Shown here: piece by piece, positions 54,485 to 63,613 of the stretch
Layout of the letters: every line of letters begins with the position of its first letter
Numbering within the stretch: the stretch's first letter is position 1
Assembly: GCA_963837345.1 (NCBI GenBank)
Contig: CAWIMX010000001.1
Span: 2,356,001 to 2,420,000 of the forward strand
Source: CAWIMX01 sp963837345
GTDB taxonomy: Bacteria; Acidobacteriota; Vicinamibacteria; Vicinamibacterales; CAVVIG01
Reading direction: 5' to 3'
DNA: 64,000 bases
Notes under the pieces: generated by a model
Told to the model about the DNA's origin: nothing
Seen by the model: the letters and a program-made list of their open reading frames with translations, nothing else
Database searches by the model: none
Made by a program: the position numbers and the translations under genes

Positions 54485-56179
54485 TCAGGAGATGCTGAAC
54501 TTCACGTGGACTCTGATCGGCACCTCCACCGCCACGCAGTTGAGGAGCGTCGGGGTGAACTGCCACTGGCGCACCGCCGCGATCGCCGCTTGAGCCAGGT
54601 CGGGTTGCACGGGCTCGACGGGCTGCACATCCTCGAAGAAGCCGTCGGTGCCGATCGTGCCCTCGAGGACCACGACGCCTTCGACGCCAGCAGTCTGCAG
54701 GTTGGCCGGGTATTGCGGTCGCGCGTCGATGATCCTCACGGGCGGCTTGATCTTCCCGCCGTTCGGCGTCGGCGTGCACGGCTCCGGCGCGGTGGGTGGC
54801 TTCGGCACGAACGCCATGCGCGTGCCCGTCTCGGCTGCGGAAGTGCCGCCGACCACGCTCAGGGTTTCTTCGAGCGTACCCACGTGCAGCTCGAGATTCC
54901 GCTGCAGCTTCTGTCCCGCGGCGATCGTGACCCGCTCGTCGAGCGTCTTGAAGCCGGGCACCATCGCGGCGAGCTGGTACTCGCCGGCCGGCAGGCCGAT
55001 GAACTCGAAGCGGCCCGTGGCGTCGCTCCGCACTTCGTACTTTCGCGTGCTCTGCGTATCCGACAGCTGCAGCTTCGCGCTCGCCATCAGGCCGCCGTTC
55101 TGATCGGCGAGCGTGCCCCACAGGGTCGCCAGGGAGGTCTGCGCCGACGCGGCGAGCGCGGCAAGGCCGAGTACGCCGATCAGGATCGCGAGCCGCGTGA
55201 ATCGCGAGAGCGGACGCCGGTTGCGGGTGGAATCGAGCATGGCACTGATCCTTTGTCGAAGGCTGGAGGGCCGTGCCATGGCGGGCGCCGGCCATCCAGG
55301 AAACACCACGGCCCGTGACGTGTTCAGACTGCGGGCGAGGTCGACGAGGTGCGTCGCGTAGTGCGCGCCCGACACACCGCGATCCATCACCACATCGTCG
55401 CAGGCGCGTTCGCTCTCCAGGCGCAGCCGCCGGCAGGCCATCCACACGAGCGGGTTGAACCAGCAGGCCGCGCGGACGAGCTCCGCGCCAAGCTGCGTGA
55501 GCCAGTCGCCCCGGACGACGTGCGCCAGTTCGTGGTGGAGCACGATGCGCATACGGTCGGCCGACCACGTGGACGCCGCGGCGGGCAGGATGATCCGGGG
55601 CCGACGGACGCCCCAGGTCACGAGCAGGGACGGATGCGCGCTTTGCAGCACCACGATCGACCGACGCACGCCGTGCTCACCGGCGAGGCGATGGGCGAGC
55701 CTCGCCCATGGCCCCGACGTGATCGCGACCGATCGCGACGCCAGCCACTTCAGACGCGCGAAGCCGAGGAGAAGCACGAAGAGCGTCCCCCCCAGCCCCG
55801 TCAGCCAGATCGGCAGGACGAGGCGGCCCAGGCGCCCGGCCGCGTCGGCGGCGGTGGCCGTCGCTCGATCTCGATCTGGCGGCGGCGCGGCCGTCGTGTC
55901 CTGATCCGGCGCGACCACGACGCCACCGGCCGTGGCCGTCCGGCTTCCGGCGGCCGCCGCGGGCGACACCGCGCCCGCCTTCGGCGTTCCGAGCAGCTGC
56001 CAGGCGGGTACGGCCAGCTGCAGCGCGGGCACCGCGGCGGCGCTGAAGATCGCGACCGCGAGGATCCAGTGCCGCGCGGCGGCCGATTGTGCGCGGAGCA
56101 GCCACGTCGCCGCGAGCGCACCGGCGACGACGGCCGACAGTCTGATCGTCGCGTCGACCAGCGGGAATGTCGCGGTCAT
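54485..56179 (-). CDS. M56 (BlaR1-like) peptidase fused to a carboxypeptidase-regulatory and TonB C-terminal domain
   Basis: A 564-residue membrane protein. Four hydrophobic helices lie in residues about 1-320. The M56 gluzincin motif is VLHHELAHVVRGDWLTQ near 220. After a membrane segment near 325 (LAILIGVLGLAALAASAQ), a carboxypeptidase-regulatory domain covers about 345-440 and a TonB C-terminal domain about 475-564 (PQYPANLQTAGVEGVVVLEG...QWQFTPTLLN). It is coupled to the BlaI gene by an ATGA overlap. By analogy with BlaR1 it should sense a signal and cleave BlaI; the TonB tail replaces the usual penicillin-sensing domain. Confidence 0.9.
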   Translation of the reverse strand: MTATFPLVDATIRLSAVVAGALAATWLLRAQSAAARHWILAVAIFSAAAVPALQLAVPAWQLLGTPKAGAVSPAAAAGSRTATAGGVVVAPDQDTTAAPPPDRDRATATAADAAGRLGRLVLPIWLTGLGGTLFVLLLGFARLKWLASRSVAITSGPWARLAHRLAGEHGVRRSIVVLQSAHPSLLVTWGVRRPRIILPAAASTWSADRMRIVLHHELAHVVRGDWLTQLGAELVRAACWFNPLVWMACRRLRLESERACDDVVMDRGVSGAHYATHLVDLARSLNTSRAVVFPGWPAPAMARPSSLRQRISAMLDSTRNRRPLSRFTRLAILIGVLGLAALAASAQTSLATLWGTLADQNGGLMASAKLQLSDTQSTRKYEVRSDATGRFEFIGLPAGEYQLAAMVPGFKTLDERVTIAAGQKLQRNLELHVGTLEETLSVVGGTSAAETGTRMAFVPKPPTAPEPCTPTPNGGKIKPPVRIIDARPQYPANLQTAGVEGVVVLEGTIGTDGFFEDVQPVEPVQPDLAQAAIAAVRQWQFTPTLLNCVAVEVPIRVHVKFSIS

Positions 56180-56568
56180 TTCACACCCTCCCTGCGAGCC
56201 TTGGCCACGAGCTCGGCGATGCGGTCGAGCTCTTCGTCGGAGAGCCGCGCGCCTTCGCCGCCCAGGAGCGCGCTGACCACGCTGGCGGCCGACCCGTCGA
56301 AGAACGTGTTCACGAGGTGGCGCAGTGCAGGTTTGCGGGCAGCCCGGCGCGGAACGGCGGGCAGATAGACGTAGCGAAGCCCGGCTTCCTCGTGCCGCAC
56401 GTGTCCCTTCTCCTCGAGCACGCGCAGCTGCGTGCGGACGGTGGAGTCGCTGGGCGACCCGGGAAGCTCCCGCATGACGTCGGCGGCGGTCGCGCGGCCG
56501 CGGCGGTAGAGGATGTCGATGATCTGCCGCTCGCGGCGCGAGAGCCCGGTGTGCAGGGAAGTCCGCAT
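56176..56568 (-). CDS. BlaI/MecI/CopY-family repressor
   Basis: A 130-residue winged-helix repressor. LSRRERQIIDILYRRGRATAADVMRELP begins the DNA-binding domain, followed by DSTVRTQLRVLEEKGHVRHEE for the recognition helix and wing. The C-terminal dimer/cleavage helix region has FFDGSAASVVSALL. The start is the ATG just after a palindrome. It overlaps the M56 gene by 4 nt. It most likely represses its own operon until cleaved by the M56 protein. Confidence 0.93.
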   Translation of the reverse strand: MRTSLHTGLSRRERQIIDILYRRGRATAADVMRELPGSPSDSTVRTQLRVLEEKGHVRHEEAGLRYVYLPAVPRRAARKPALRHLVNTFFDGSAASVVSALLGGEGARLSDEELDRIAELVAKARREGVK

Positions 56569-56571
56569 AGG

Positions 56572-56587
56572 TGTTATGTAAATAACA
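56572..56587. promoter_or_regulatory. candidate BlaI operator
   Basis: TGTTAT-GTAA-ATAACA is a perfect 16-bp inverted repeat ending 4 bp upstream of the blaI ATG. Size and position fit autoregulation by the BlaI-type repressor; direct evidence is lacking. Confidence 0.6.
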
Positions 56588-56716
56588 TATGTGCGAGAAA
56601 AATAGCAAGTGGCGCGATCGCGCGCGTCTCGCGCCGGCGGGGCCGCGTGCTCGCCCCCGGGCGGCGGCCACGACTCGGGCGACCGGGGAGCCGGGCGTTG
56701 ATCCATAATTCTCCCG

Positions 56717-57097
56717 ATGTCCGCCTGCGCCGAACCGCCGCCCGCCGCGTTGCGCGAAGGGATCGCGCAGTTCAACCGCGGCGAGTATTTCGAGCAGCAC
56801 GAGACCCTCGAGCTCCTGTGGCGCGCGGAACGACGCGATGTCCGTTTCCTCTATCAGGGCATCCTGCAGATTGGCGTCGCGTTCCATCATCTGCGGCGCC
56901 TGAATCACCACGGGGCGCTCTACATGCTCACGCGGGGGCCGCGGTACCTGCAGCCGTTCGCGCCGGTGTGCCAGGGCGTGGACGTGGCCGCCCTGCTCGA
57001 GGCTGCGGCCGTGGCACGGGCGGAAGTGGAGCGCCTGGGGCCCCAGCGCCTCGGCGAATTCGACTGGAGGCTGGTGCCGAGGGTCAGGATGGCGTAG
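56717..57097 (+). CDS. DUF309 protein
   Basis: A 126-residue helical protein of the DUF309 family. The family signature is IAQFNRGEYFEQHETLELLW (usual FNxGEFFExHE) near residue 18, with FLYQGILQIGVAFHHL near 45. Role unknown in the family. It is divergent from the blaI operon and 90 bp before the fatty-acid hydroxylase on the same strand. Confidence 0.9.
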   Translation: MSACAEPPPAALREGIAQFNRGEYFEQHETLELLWRAERRDVRFLYQGILQIGVAFHHLRRLNHHGALYMLTRGPRYLQPFAPVCQGVDVAALLEAAAVARAEVERLGPQRLGEFDWRLVPRVRMA

Positions 57098-57188
57098 GAG
57101 GAACTCTCGACGCGTGGAACTCGTCATTGCGTCTGTGCTGGGCTCGGCCGTCGGCGGGGGCGGCGCGTTTAACGCGGGTGAGTAGCCG

Positions 57189-57770
57189 ATGGAGGTTCTC
57201 TCGGGGCGGGCGCTGCGGGGATGGGATCGGCTGGTCGACAGCGCCTGGAACTACCGCATTGCGTTCGTGAGCGATCTGGTCGCGCCGCTGGTGTGGCTGG
57301 GGTACGGTCTCCGCGCCTTTTCCGGCTCGCCGATCCGCGCGGTGCTGGTGGTGCTCGTCGGTGTCCTCGGCTTCAGCTGGCTCGAGTACGTCGTGCACCG
57401 ATGGGTGCTGCACGGGCCGTTTCCCGCCGTGCGGCGCAGCCACGCCCGCCATCACGCCCAGCCGCAGGCGCTTTACAGCGCGCCGCTCTTCGTGATGATG
57501 GCGGTCTCGGTCGCCGTGTGGGGTCTGCTCGATCTCGTTCTGCCGGGACCCGCCGCGGCGCTCCTCGTGTCTGGCCTCTACGCCGGCTACAACTATTTCG
57601 CCGTGCTCCATCATCTGGAGCACCACTGTGGACGGGCGCTCGCCAGGGTCGGCTATCTGCACAACCTGGAGCGGTTCCACGACCTGCACCACCATCGGCC
57701 CGGTGTGAACTTCGGGATCACGAGCACCATCTGGGATCGCGTGCTGGGCACCTTCGCCCGCAAGAGCTGA
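57189..57770 (+). CDS. sterol desaturase/fatty-acid hydroxylase-family membrane protein
   Basis: A 193-residue membrane enzyme with four hydrophobic segments and the di-iron histidine clusters of the superfamily: YVVHRWVLHGP, RRSHARHHAQP, VLHHLEHHCG and FHDLHHHRPGVNFG. It probably hydroxylates a lipid acyl chain or carotenoid-like substrate; which one cannot be told. Short compared with sterol desaturases, close to the FA2H/CrtZ size range. Confidence 0.9.
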   Translation: MEVLSGRALRGWDRLVDSAWNYRIAFVSDLVAPLVWLGYGLRAFSGSPIRAVLVVLVGVLGFSWLEYVVHRWVLHGPFPAVRRSHARHHAQPQALYSAPLFVMMAVSVAVWGLLDLVLPGPAAALLVSGLYAGYNYFAVLHHLEHHCGRALARVGYLHNLERFHDLHHHRPGVNFGITSTIWDRVLGTFARKS

Positions 57771-57796
57771 GTCACTCAGGACTCAGCACTCACGAC

Positions 57797-58714
57797 TCAG
57801 CACGGTTCTATTTCTTCATGCTCTCCTCTGTACCGCGCGCCGTTCAGCATGCCGACCATGCTGCGGGAGTTCCCCTCGTGGCAGGCATATTCGTACATCG
57901 GGCCGTCGACCTTCTTGAGCGGGAACTCGGCCGTCCAGTCCGAGGTCCAGACGGTCGGGTCGTCCACCGTGAAGGAGTAGTCGATGGTGTCGTCGGCGCT
58001 GCGGGTGAACCGCTCCACGAGGTGCAGGTGTTCGCTCGATCCGCGGAAGCTGTAGGGGCTCGCGAAGTTGACCGTGTCCACCACGAGCGTGGTGCCGTCC
58101 CACCGCCCGCGCGAATCGCCCATCCACCGGCGGAGCGCGCCGTGCGGCCGCCCGTCCATCGGCACGATACGGGCGTCGTGAATCATTTCGTTGACGATCA
58201 CGACATAGCCCGGCGTCTGGACGAACTGGACGTTGTTGTTGTAGACGGCCGGCAGCATGGGCGGACCCGCCGACTCCCACGACAAGCACCGCTCCTTGAG
58301 GCTGCGCTCTTCGGGGTTGTCGGTGTCCGGCCGGCCGCGGCGCCCGCCGCGCCCGGCAGGCGCGACCAACGGCGGCACGCGTCCGTCGGCCGGATCGACG
58401 ATGAGCGAGGTCCGGCGGCCCGTGAGGTGCGCCGTGCCCGGATCCCACCAGTCGGGTCCGGCCGTGTTGTTCGCCTCGCCGCGGCGCTCATTGGTGCGCG
58501 CTTCGTAGGCCGCGGCGTCCTCCGCGCTCAAGACCGCCCGATCGGCGAATTCCCGCGGCCGTTCGAGCGGCGTCATCGTGGCACCGTTCCAGATGCCGCC
58601 GAGATCCGGGTCGCCCCAGGCCGTGTGCGGCGGGGTCCAGGACGCAGCTGGAACGACGGCGGTCGCCGCGACGGCCAGGGCGGCGCAGGTGAGCAGGCGC
58701 GAGGACGCGTTCAT
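57797..58714 (-). CDS. secreted 'YACHEGN'-family protein of unknown function, intact
   Basis: A 305-residue protein with a signal peptide (LLTCAALAVAATAVVPAA). Conserved blocks seen in both copies in this window are TPLERPREFADR, SLIVDPADGRVPPL, ERCLSWESAGPPMLP, LHLVERFTRSADDTIDYSFTVDDP and MYEYACHEGNSRSM. A Gly/Arg-rich linker (GRGGRRGRPD) sits near 115. I know no function for this acidobacterial family. Possible metal ligands (Cys, His, Glu in ACHEGN) are worth noting. A damaged paralogue follows PQQ dehydrogenase 3. Confidence 0.8.
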   Translation of the reverse strand: MNASSRLLTCAALAVAATAVVPAASWTPPHTAWGDPDLGGIWNGATMTPLERPREFADRAVLSAEDAAAYEARTNERRGEANNTAGPDWWDPGTAHLTGRRTSLIVDPADGRVPPLVAPAGRGGRRGRPDTDNPEERSLKERCLSWESAGPPMLPAVYNNNVQFVQTPGYVVIVNEMIHDARIVPMDGRPHGALRRWMGDSRGRWDGTTLVVDTVNFASPYSFRGSSEHLHLVERFTRSADDTIDYSFTVDDPTVWTSDWTAEFPLKKVDGPMYEYACHEGNSRSMVGMLNGARYRGEHEEIEPC

Positions 58715-58870
58715 CGGTTTTCGCCTCCCGATCGCCGGATCATACGCCCGAGCCGCCCGCCGAATCGGAAAATCCAGAAGGTCGCATCGGCGGTACGTAA
58801 AAAATTGTAAAGCGGTGAGGCTGAGCTCGCGCCCGGAGGGATACTAGGCACGGAGCGGGCGAAGCAGTGG

Positions 58871-58876
58871 TAAAAT
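58871..58876 (+). promoter_or_regulatory. candidate -10 box for the monooxygenase gene
   Basis: TAAAAT (5 of 6 matches to TATAAT) lies 40 bp before the ATG; no -35 hexamer is evident. Confidence 0.3.
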
Positions 58877-58915
58877 GGTTGGAGTTGCAATTGTTTGACC
58901 TGCAAGGAGGGTGAC

Positions 58916-60307
58916 ATGGGTGATGCTCGCAGATGGCGATGCTGGCGGGGCGCGTGGACGAGCCTCGCCCTGGCGGCGACGGCCCTGGTGGCCGCGCCGG
59001 CGCTGGCGGCCGACGCGCCGACCGGCACGGTGACGTTCACCAAAGACGTCGCGCCAATCCTTCAACAGAAATGTCAGGACTGCCACCAGCCGGGCTCGAT
59101 TGCACCGATGTCCCTCATGACCTACGAGGAGACGCGGCCCTGGGTGAAGTCCATTCGCGAGAAGGTGTCCTCGCGCCAGATGCCGCCCTGGCACATCGAT
59201 CGCTCCGTCGGCATTCAGGACTTCAAGAACGATTTCTCGCTGAGCGACGCCCAGATCAACACCATCGTGCAGTGGATCGACACCGGCGCGGCCAAGGGCG
59301 ATCCGAACGACATGCCCGCGCCCAAGAAGCTGGTGGATCCCAACGAGTGGCGCGGCGTCGTGGACGGCCTCGGCCAGCCCGACCTGGTGCTCACGTCGCC
59401 GTCCTACACGATGCCGCCCGTTCACCAGGACGTGTGGTGGCGCCCGCTGCAGGACATCCCCATCACCGAGCCGCGCTGGGTGAGGGCCGTCGAGATCCGC
59501 CCGTCGACCGTGGGCGGCCGCCGCATCATGCACCACATCATCGCCTATCGAGTGCTGAACGCCGATGAGGCGGACGCGGTGAACACCGGCACCAGCCGCG
59601 GGGGCAACCGCCTGTTCAACGACCTCGTGAACGCCCGGCCGCAGCTGATGGAGTGGGCGATCGGCAAGGGCTACGACGAATACCGGACCGACACCGGCAA
59701 GCTCCTCGAGCCAGGTGAACAGATCTCGTGGGAGATGCACATCCACGCCGTCGGCGAAGAAGTGAGCTCGGGCGCGCAGATCGCCATCTGGTTCTATCCG
59801 AAGGGGCAGGAGCCGCATCACCGCTCCTATCTGGTGGGCTTCTCCGCGATCAAGGATCGGAATCCGGGCCTCGACATCAAGCCGAACAGCATTTCGATGT
59901 CCGAGGGCTTCACGACGCTCCTCAAGCCGGCGATCCTCGAGAACTTCCAGCCGCACATGCACCTGCGCGGCAAGGCGATGGAGCTCGAGGCCATCCTGCC
60001 CGACGGCAGCCGTCAGGTCGTCAGCTTCGTGCGCAACTTCAACTTCAACTGGATGACCAACTACGTCTATGCCGACGATGCCGCGCCGGCGTTTCCGGCT
60101 GGCACGGTCATTCACGTGATCGCCTGGTACGACAACACGGCGGGGAACCGGAACAACCCGGACCCGAATCAGTGGGTCGGCCTGGGCGACCGCACCGTGG
60201 ACGAGATGGGTCACGCATGGGTCAACGTGACGTACTTGTCCGATCAGGAGTACGCGGACTGGCAGAAGAAACACGAGAAGAAGGAGTCCGACTCCGACCA
60301 GCAGTAA
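58916..60307 (+). CDS. secreted cytochrome c / PHM-like copper monooxygenase-fold protein
   Basis: A 463-residue protein with an excellent SD (AAGGAGGG) and a signal peptide ending at LAADAP. A c-type heme motif QQKCQDCHQPG (C-x-x-C-H) is near residue 55, with the distal Met probably in SSRQMPPWH. Residues about 150-440 carry copper-type-II monooxygenase (PHM/DBM) features: RRIMHHIIAYR, WEMHIHAVGEE (H-x-H) and NFQPHMHLRGKAMELEAILP. Combined, it may be a periplasmic oxygenase or oxidase with a built-in electron carrier. No ascorbate-dependent activity can be inferred from sequence. It is followed by an unknown secreted protein. Confidence 0.85.
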   Translation: MGDARRWRCWRGAWTSLALAATALVAAPALAADAPTGTVTFTKDVAPILQQKCQDCHQPGSIAPMSLMTYEETRPWVKSIREKVSSRQMPPWHIDRSVGIQDFKNDFSLSDAQINTIVQWIDTGAAKGDPNDMPAPKKLVDPNEWRGVVDGLGQPDLVLTSPSYTMPPVHQDVWWRPLQDIPITEPRWVRAVEIRPSTVGGRRIMHHIIAYRVLNADEADAVNTGTSRGGNRLFNDLVNARPQLMEWAIGKGYDEYRTDTGKLLEPGEQISWEMHIHAVGEEVSSGAQIAIWFYPKGQEPHHRSYLVGFSAIKDRNPGLDIKPNSISMSEGFTTLLKPAILENFQPHMHLRGKAMELEAILPDGSRQVVSFVRNFNFNWMTNYVYADDAAPAFPAGTVIHVIAWYDNTAGNRNNPDPNQWVGLGDRTVDEMGHAWVNVTYLSDQEYADWQKKHEKKESDSDQQ

Positions 60308-60427
60308 ACACAGACGAGGACGGCGTACGGGGAGCGGGCGCGGGCCGGCTCCCCGCCGCCGCTCCGTTCACGACCGCCGCACCCGTCCGTTGGCGGGCCG
60401 CAAGTTCAGACGAAGAGGCTTGTGCCT

Positions 60428-61312
60428 ATGAAGTCGAATCGATGGACGACCGCCAGCCTGTGCGGAGCGCTCGTCGTCTCGGGAACGGCGTGGTTGACGA
60501 TCGCGTCCGCGCAGCAGCTTCCGAATGCTCCGCACGCCGAATTCGGCGACAGCATCACCCCTGCGTACGAAGGCTGGTTTGACAATCCCGACGGCACGCA
60601 CAACTTCCTGTTCGGATACTACAACCGCAATCGCAGCGAAGAGATGGACATTCCGATCGGGCCGAACAACAAGATCGACCCGGGCGGGCCCGATCGCGGG
60701 CAGCCGACGCATTTTTTGCCGGGCCGCCAGTGGGGCATGTTCGTGGTGACCGTGCCGAAGGACTTCGGCGCCAACGAGAACGTGACGTGGTCGATTACGG
60801 CCAACGGTCAGCAGAACGTCATCCCCGTCCACATGAAACCGGAATACAACGTCGATCCGTTCGAGGAGGCGGCCGTGCACAACACGCCGCCGGTCATCCG
60901 GTTCGACGAGCAGGGCAAGACGGTGCAGGGGCCCGTCGCCGCCGTCTTCATGCGCACCGCGTCCGTGTCGACGCCGCTCGCGCTGCCGCTGTGGGCGACC
61001 GACGACAACAAGTACACCAGCGGCAGCAACGCCCCGCGCGAGAATCTCGGCGACCCGATCCGGATCATCTGGGACGAGTTCCGCGGGCCCGGCAAGGTCA
61101 CCTTCACCAAGGACAAGCCGAAAGTCGAGATCACATCGGGCGGCGCGAAGCTGGGCGAGGAAGTCAGCGGGAAGGCCGCCACCACGGCGAGCTTCGATCA
61201 GCCGGGCGAGTACTGGCTGCACGTGACCGCGAACGACTATTCGGGCAACGGGGGAGGCGGCTCCGTCTGCTGCTGGACGGATGCCATCGTGAAAGTGAAC
61301 GTCACGCCGTAG
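60428..61312 (+). CDS. secreted protein of unknown function, partner of the PHM-like protein
   Basis: A 294-residue protein with a signal peptide (GALVVSGTAWLTIASAQQ). It is rich in Asn, Gly and Pro and looks like all-beta extracellular modules (NPDGTHNFLFGYYNRNRSEE, TFTKDKPKVEITSGG, GEYWLHVTANDYSGNGG). Near the C-terminus is SVCCWTDAIV with two adjacent Cys. I do not recognise a named family. It lies 120 bp downstream of the cytochrome/PHM-like gene on the same strand and is probably functionally linked. GTG at 60422 is an alternative start. Confidence 0.7.
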   Translation: MKSNRWTTASLCGALVVSGTAWLTIASAQQLPNAPHAEFGDSITPAYEGWFDNPDGTHNFLFGYYNRNRSEEMDIPIGPNNKIDPGGPDRGQPTHFLPGRQWGMFVVTVPKDFGANENVTWSITANGQQNVIPVHMKPEYNVDPFEEAAVHNTPPVIRFDEQGKTVQGPVAAVFMRTASVSTPLALPLWATDDNKYTSGSNAPRENLGDPIRIIWDEFRGPGKVTFTKDKPKVEITSGGAKLGEEVSGKAATTASFDQPGEYWLHVTANDYSGNGGGGSVCCWTDAIVKVNVTP

Positions 61313-63575
61313 GCGCGCCCGGCGGGCCGTCGATCACGCGCCTGACCTGCTGCAGCAGCGCGGTGGGCGTATACGGTTTCTGGAGAAAGTGTGTGCCGGC
61401 GGGTGCGCCGGCCTGCGCCATGCGATCGGGATCGCCCGAGGTGTAGAGCACCGACATCGCCGGGCGGCTCTCGCGCAGACGCTCGGCCAGTGCGGGCCCC
61501 CCGAGACCGGGCATCACGACGTCGGTGAACAGGAGATGGATCGGTCCGGAGTGCGCGTCGGCGGCCTCCAGGGCCATCCGGGCGTCCCCCGCCGACAGCA
61601 CGTTGTAGCCCTGGTGCTCGAGCACCCGACCGGCCAGCGCCCGCAGGCGCTCGTCGTCTTCCACGAGCAGCACCGTCTCGCTGCCGCCGGGCAGCGCGGC
61701 CGGGCGCCGCGCCGTGTCCGGCGCCAACGCTTCCATCACGCGCGGAAAATAGATCCGGAACGTGGAGCCGTGGCCCACCGCGCTTTCGACGTCGATGAAG
61801 CCGCCTGATCGCTTCACGATGCCGTACACCGTCGCCAGCCCCAGGCCGGTGCCCTTGCCGGCTTCCTTCGTGGTGAAGAACGGCTCGAAGATCTGCCCGA
61901 GCACCTCGGGGGTCATGCCCGTGCCGGTGTCCGACACGGACAGGACGACGTACGGTCCGGCATGCGCGTCGACGCGCGCGCGGGCCAGCGCGGCGTCCAC
62001 CTCGACGTTGGACGTCTCGAGGGTCAGCGTGCCGCCCCCCGGCATGGCGTCGCGCGCGTTCACCGCGAGATTCATGAGCACCTGCTCCACGTAGCCGGCG
62101 TCGGCCTTCACCTGCCCGAGACGGGCTCCCGCCCGGATCGTGACGCGCACATCGTCGCCGATCACGCGGCGGAGGACCTTGTCCACGTTGGCGACGACGG
62201 CATTGAGGTCGAGGATCGCCGGCTTCATCTCGCCGCGCCGACTGAAGGCCAGCAGCTGGCGGGTGAGTGTCCTGGCGCTCTGGCCCGCCTGCAGCACCTG
62301 CTCCAGGTCGGCGCGAATGGCGCTGTCGGCAGGCACCTGATCGCGAGCCAGCTCGGTGTAGCCGATGATGGCGGTCAGCAGGTTGTTGAAGTCGTGCGCC
62401 ACGCCGCCCGCCAGACGGCCGACGGCCTCGAGCTTCTGGGCCTGCTGGAACTGGGCCTCGAGGTTCCGGTACTCCGTCATGTCCTCGATCATGCCGATCG
62501 CGTATTGCGGGCGCCCCTCGGCATCGCGCACCAGGGTCGCCGTGAGGCGTCCGCGCAGGACGTGACCATTCTTTTGGAGGTACCGCTTCTCCGTGGAGTA
62601 GCGCCCGATCGAGCCCGACACGAGGGCGGCCCAGCGCGGGTCGTCCTCCGCACGATCGGCCGGGTGGGTGAGGTCGCGAAAGGTCAGGGCCGCCAGTTCC
62701 TCGGCGGCGTAGCCGAGCATGCGCCGCATCTCGGCGTTCACCTTCAGCGGCCGGCGCTCCAGGTCGACGATGGCCATGCCGATGCCGGCTTCCTCGAAGG
62801 TCGCATAGAGCAGGCGCTCGCTGCGGTCGCGTTCCTGCTCGGCCGCCTTGCGCTGGCTGATGTCCTCCACAATCGCCGTGAAGTGCTGCGGAGCGCCGTC
62901 CGCGCTGCGATGGAGGCTGACCGTGAGACGGGCCCAGAAATAGTGGCCGTCGCGGTGCCGGTAGCGCTTGTCGCGCGAGTAGCAATCGATGCGCCCCGCG
63001 ATGAGATCCTGCCGCGCGCGGTCGTCGGCGGCCACGTCGTCGGAATGCGTGAGCGCCAGAAAGCTCGTCGTGGCGAGGTCGGCGGGCGTGTACCCCAGCA
63101 TCTCGCACAGGCGGTGGTTGACGCGCAGCCACCGGCCGTCGAGCCCGGTCAGCGCGATGCCGATGGGCGCCGAGTCGAACGTGGACTCGTAGAGCCGCTC
63201 GCTCTCGCGCAGGGCGGCTTCCGCGCGCTTCTGCGCCGAGATGTCGACCGCCGAGACGAGGCGCGCGCGGCGGCCATCGAAGCTGACGTCGCGCGCCTGG
63301 ACGACCACGTCGAGCGTCGTGCCGTCCTTTCTGCGGTGGCGCCACTCGCCCCGATAGTGCTCGTCCTGGCCGATGGGTACCGAATCCAGGCGCACGGCTT
63401 CTTCGGGTGTCCGGATGTCGCGGATGGACAGACCTGCGAATTCCTCACGCGTGTACCCGTACTGCCGGATGGCGGCGTCGTTGACGGCGAGAAAACGAAG
63501 CGACTCGAGGTCGAACACCCAGGTCGGCGCGGGATGCGCCTCGAACAGCTCGCGAAAGGCGTTGTGGTCGGTCAT
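61302..63575 (-). CDS. PAS-PAS-PAS hybrid histidine kinase with receiver
   Basis: A 757-residue soluble sensor. Three PAS/PAC units cover residues about 5-125, 130-255 and 255-380, each ending in an IxDIS/DMT-type connector. HisKA has its acceptor in AGGVAHDFNNLLTAI (His near 393). The HATPase has DTGTGMTPE and GKGTGLGLATVYG. The C-terminal receiver has VEDDERLR, Asp near 687 in LLFTDVVMPGL and Lys in FLQKPYTP. No partner regulator is adjacent. Its stop overlaps the convergent unknown secreted gene by 11 bp. Confidence 0.93.
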   Translation of the reverse strand: MTDHNAFRELFEAHPAPTWVFDLESLRFLAVNDAAIRQYGYTREEFAGLSIRDIRTPEEAVRLDSVPIGQDEHYRGEWRHRRKDGTTLDVVVQARDVSFDGRRARLVSAVDISAQKRAEAALRESERLYESTFDSAPIGIALTGLDGRWLRVNHRLCEMLGYTPADLATTSFLALTHSDDVAADDRARQDLIAGRIDCYSRDKRYRHRDGHYFWARLTVSLHRSADGAPQHFTAIVEDISQRKAAEQERDRSERLLYATFEEAGIGMAIVDLERRPLKVNAEMRRMLGYAAEELAALTFRDLTHPADRAEDDPRWAALVSGSIGRYSTEKRYLQKNGHVLRGRLTATLVRDAEGRPQYAIGMIEDMTEYRNLEAQFQQAQKLEAVGRLAGGVAHDFNNLLTAIIGYTELARDQVPADSAIRADLEQVLQAGQSARTLTRQLLAFSRRGEMKPAILDLNAVVANVDKVLRRVIGDDVRVTIRAGARLGQVKADAGYVEQVLMNLAVNARDAMPGGGTLTLETSNVEVDAALARARVDAHAGPYVVLSVSDTGTGMTPEVLGQIFEPFFTTKEAGKGTGLGLATVYGIVKRSGGFIDVESAVGHGSTFRIYFPRVMEALAPDTARRPAALPGGSETVLLVEDDERLRALAGRVLEHQGYNVLSAGDARMALEAADAHSGPIHLLFTDVVMPGLGGPALAERLRESRPAMSVLYTSGDPDRMAQAGAPAGTHFLQKPYTPTALLQQVRRVIDGPPGAPTA

Positions 63576-63613
63576 GCTTGCCGGGCGCCAGGCTAACCCG
63601 TATCCTAACGCCC

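Noticed and set aside
57114..57185. A 23-residue GTG-started frame between DUF309 and the fatty-acid hydroxylase, with TAGGAGG upstream
   Set aside because: The SD is rather far (about 11 nt), the peptide is low-complexity (AVGGGGAFNAGE), and such short frames are common by chance.
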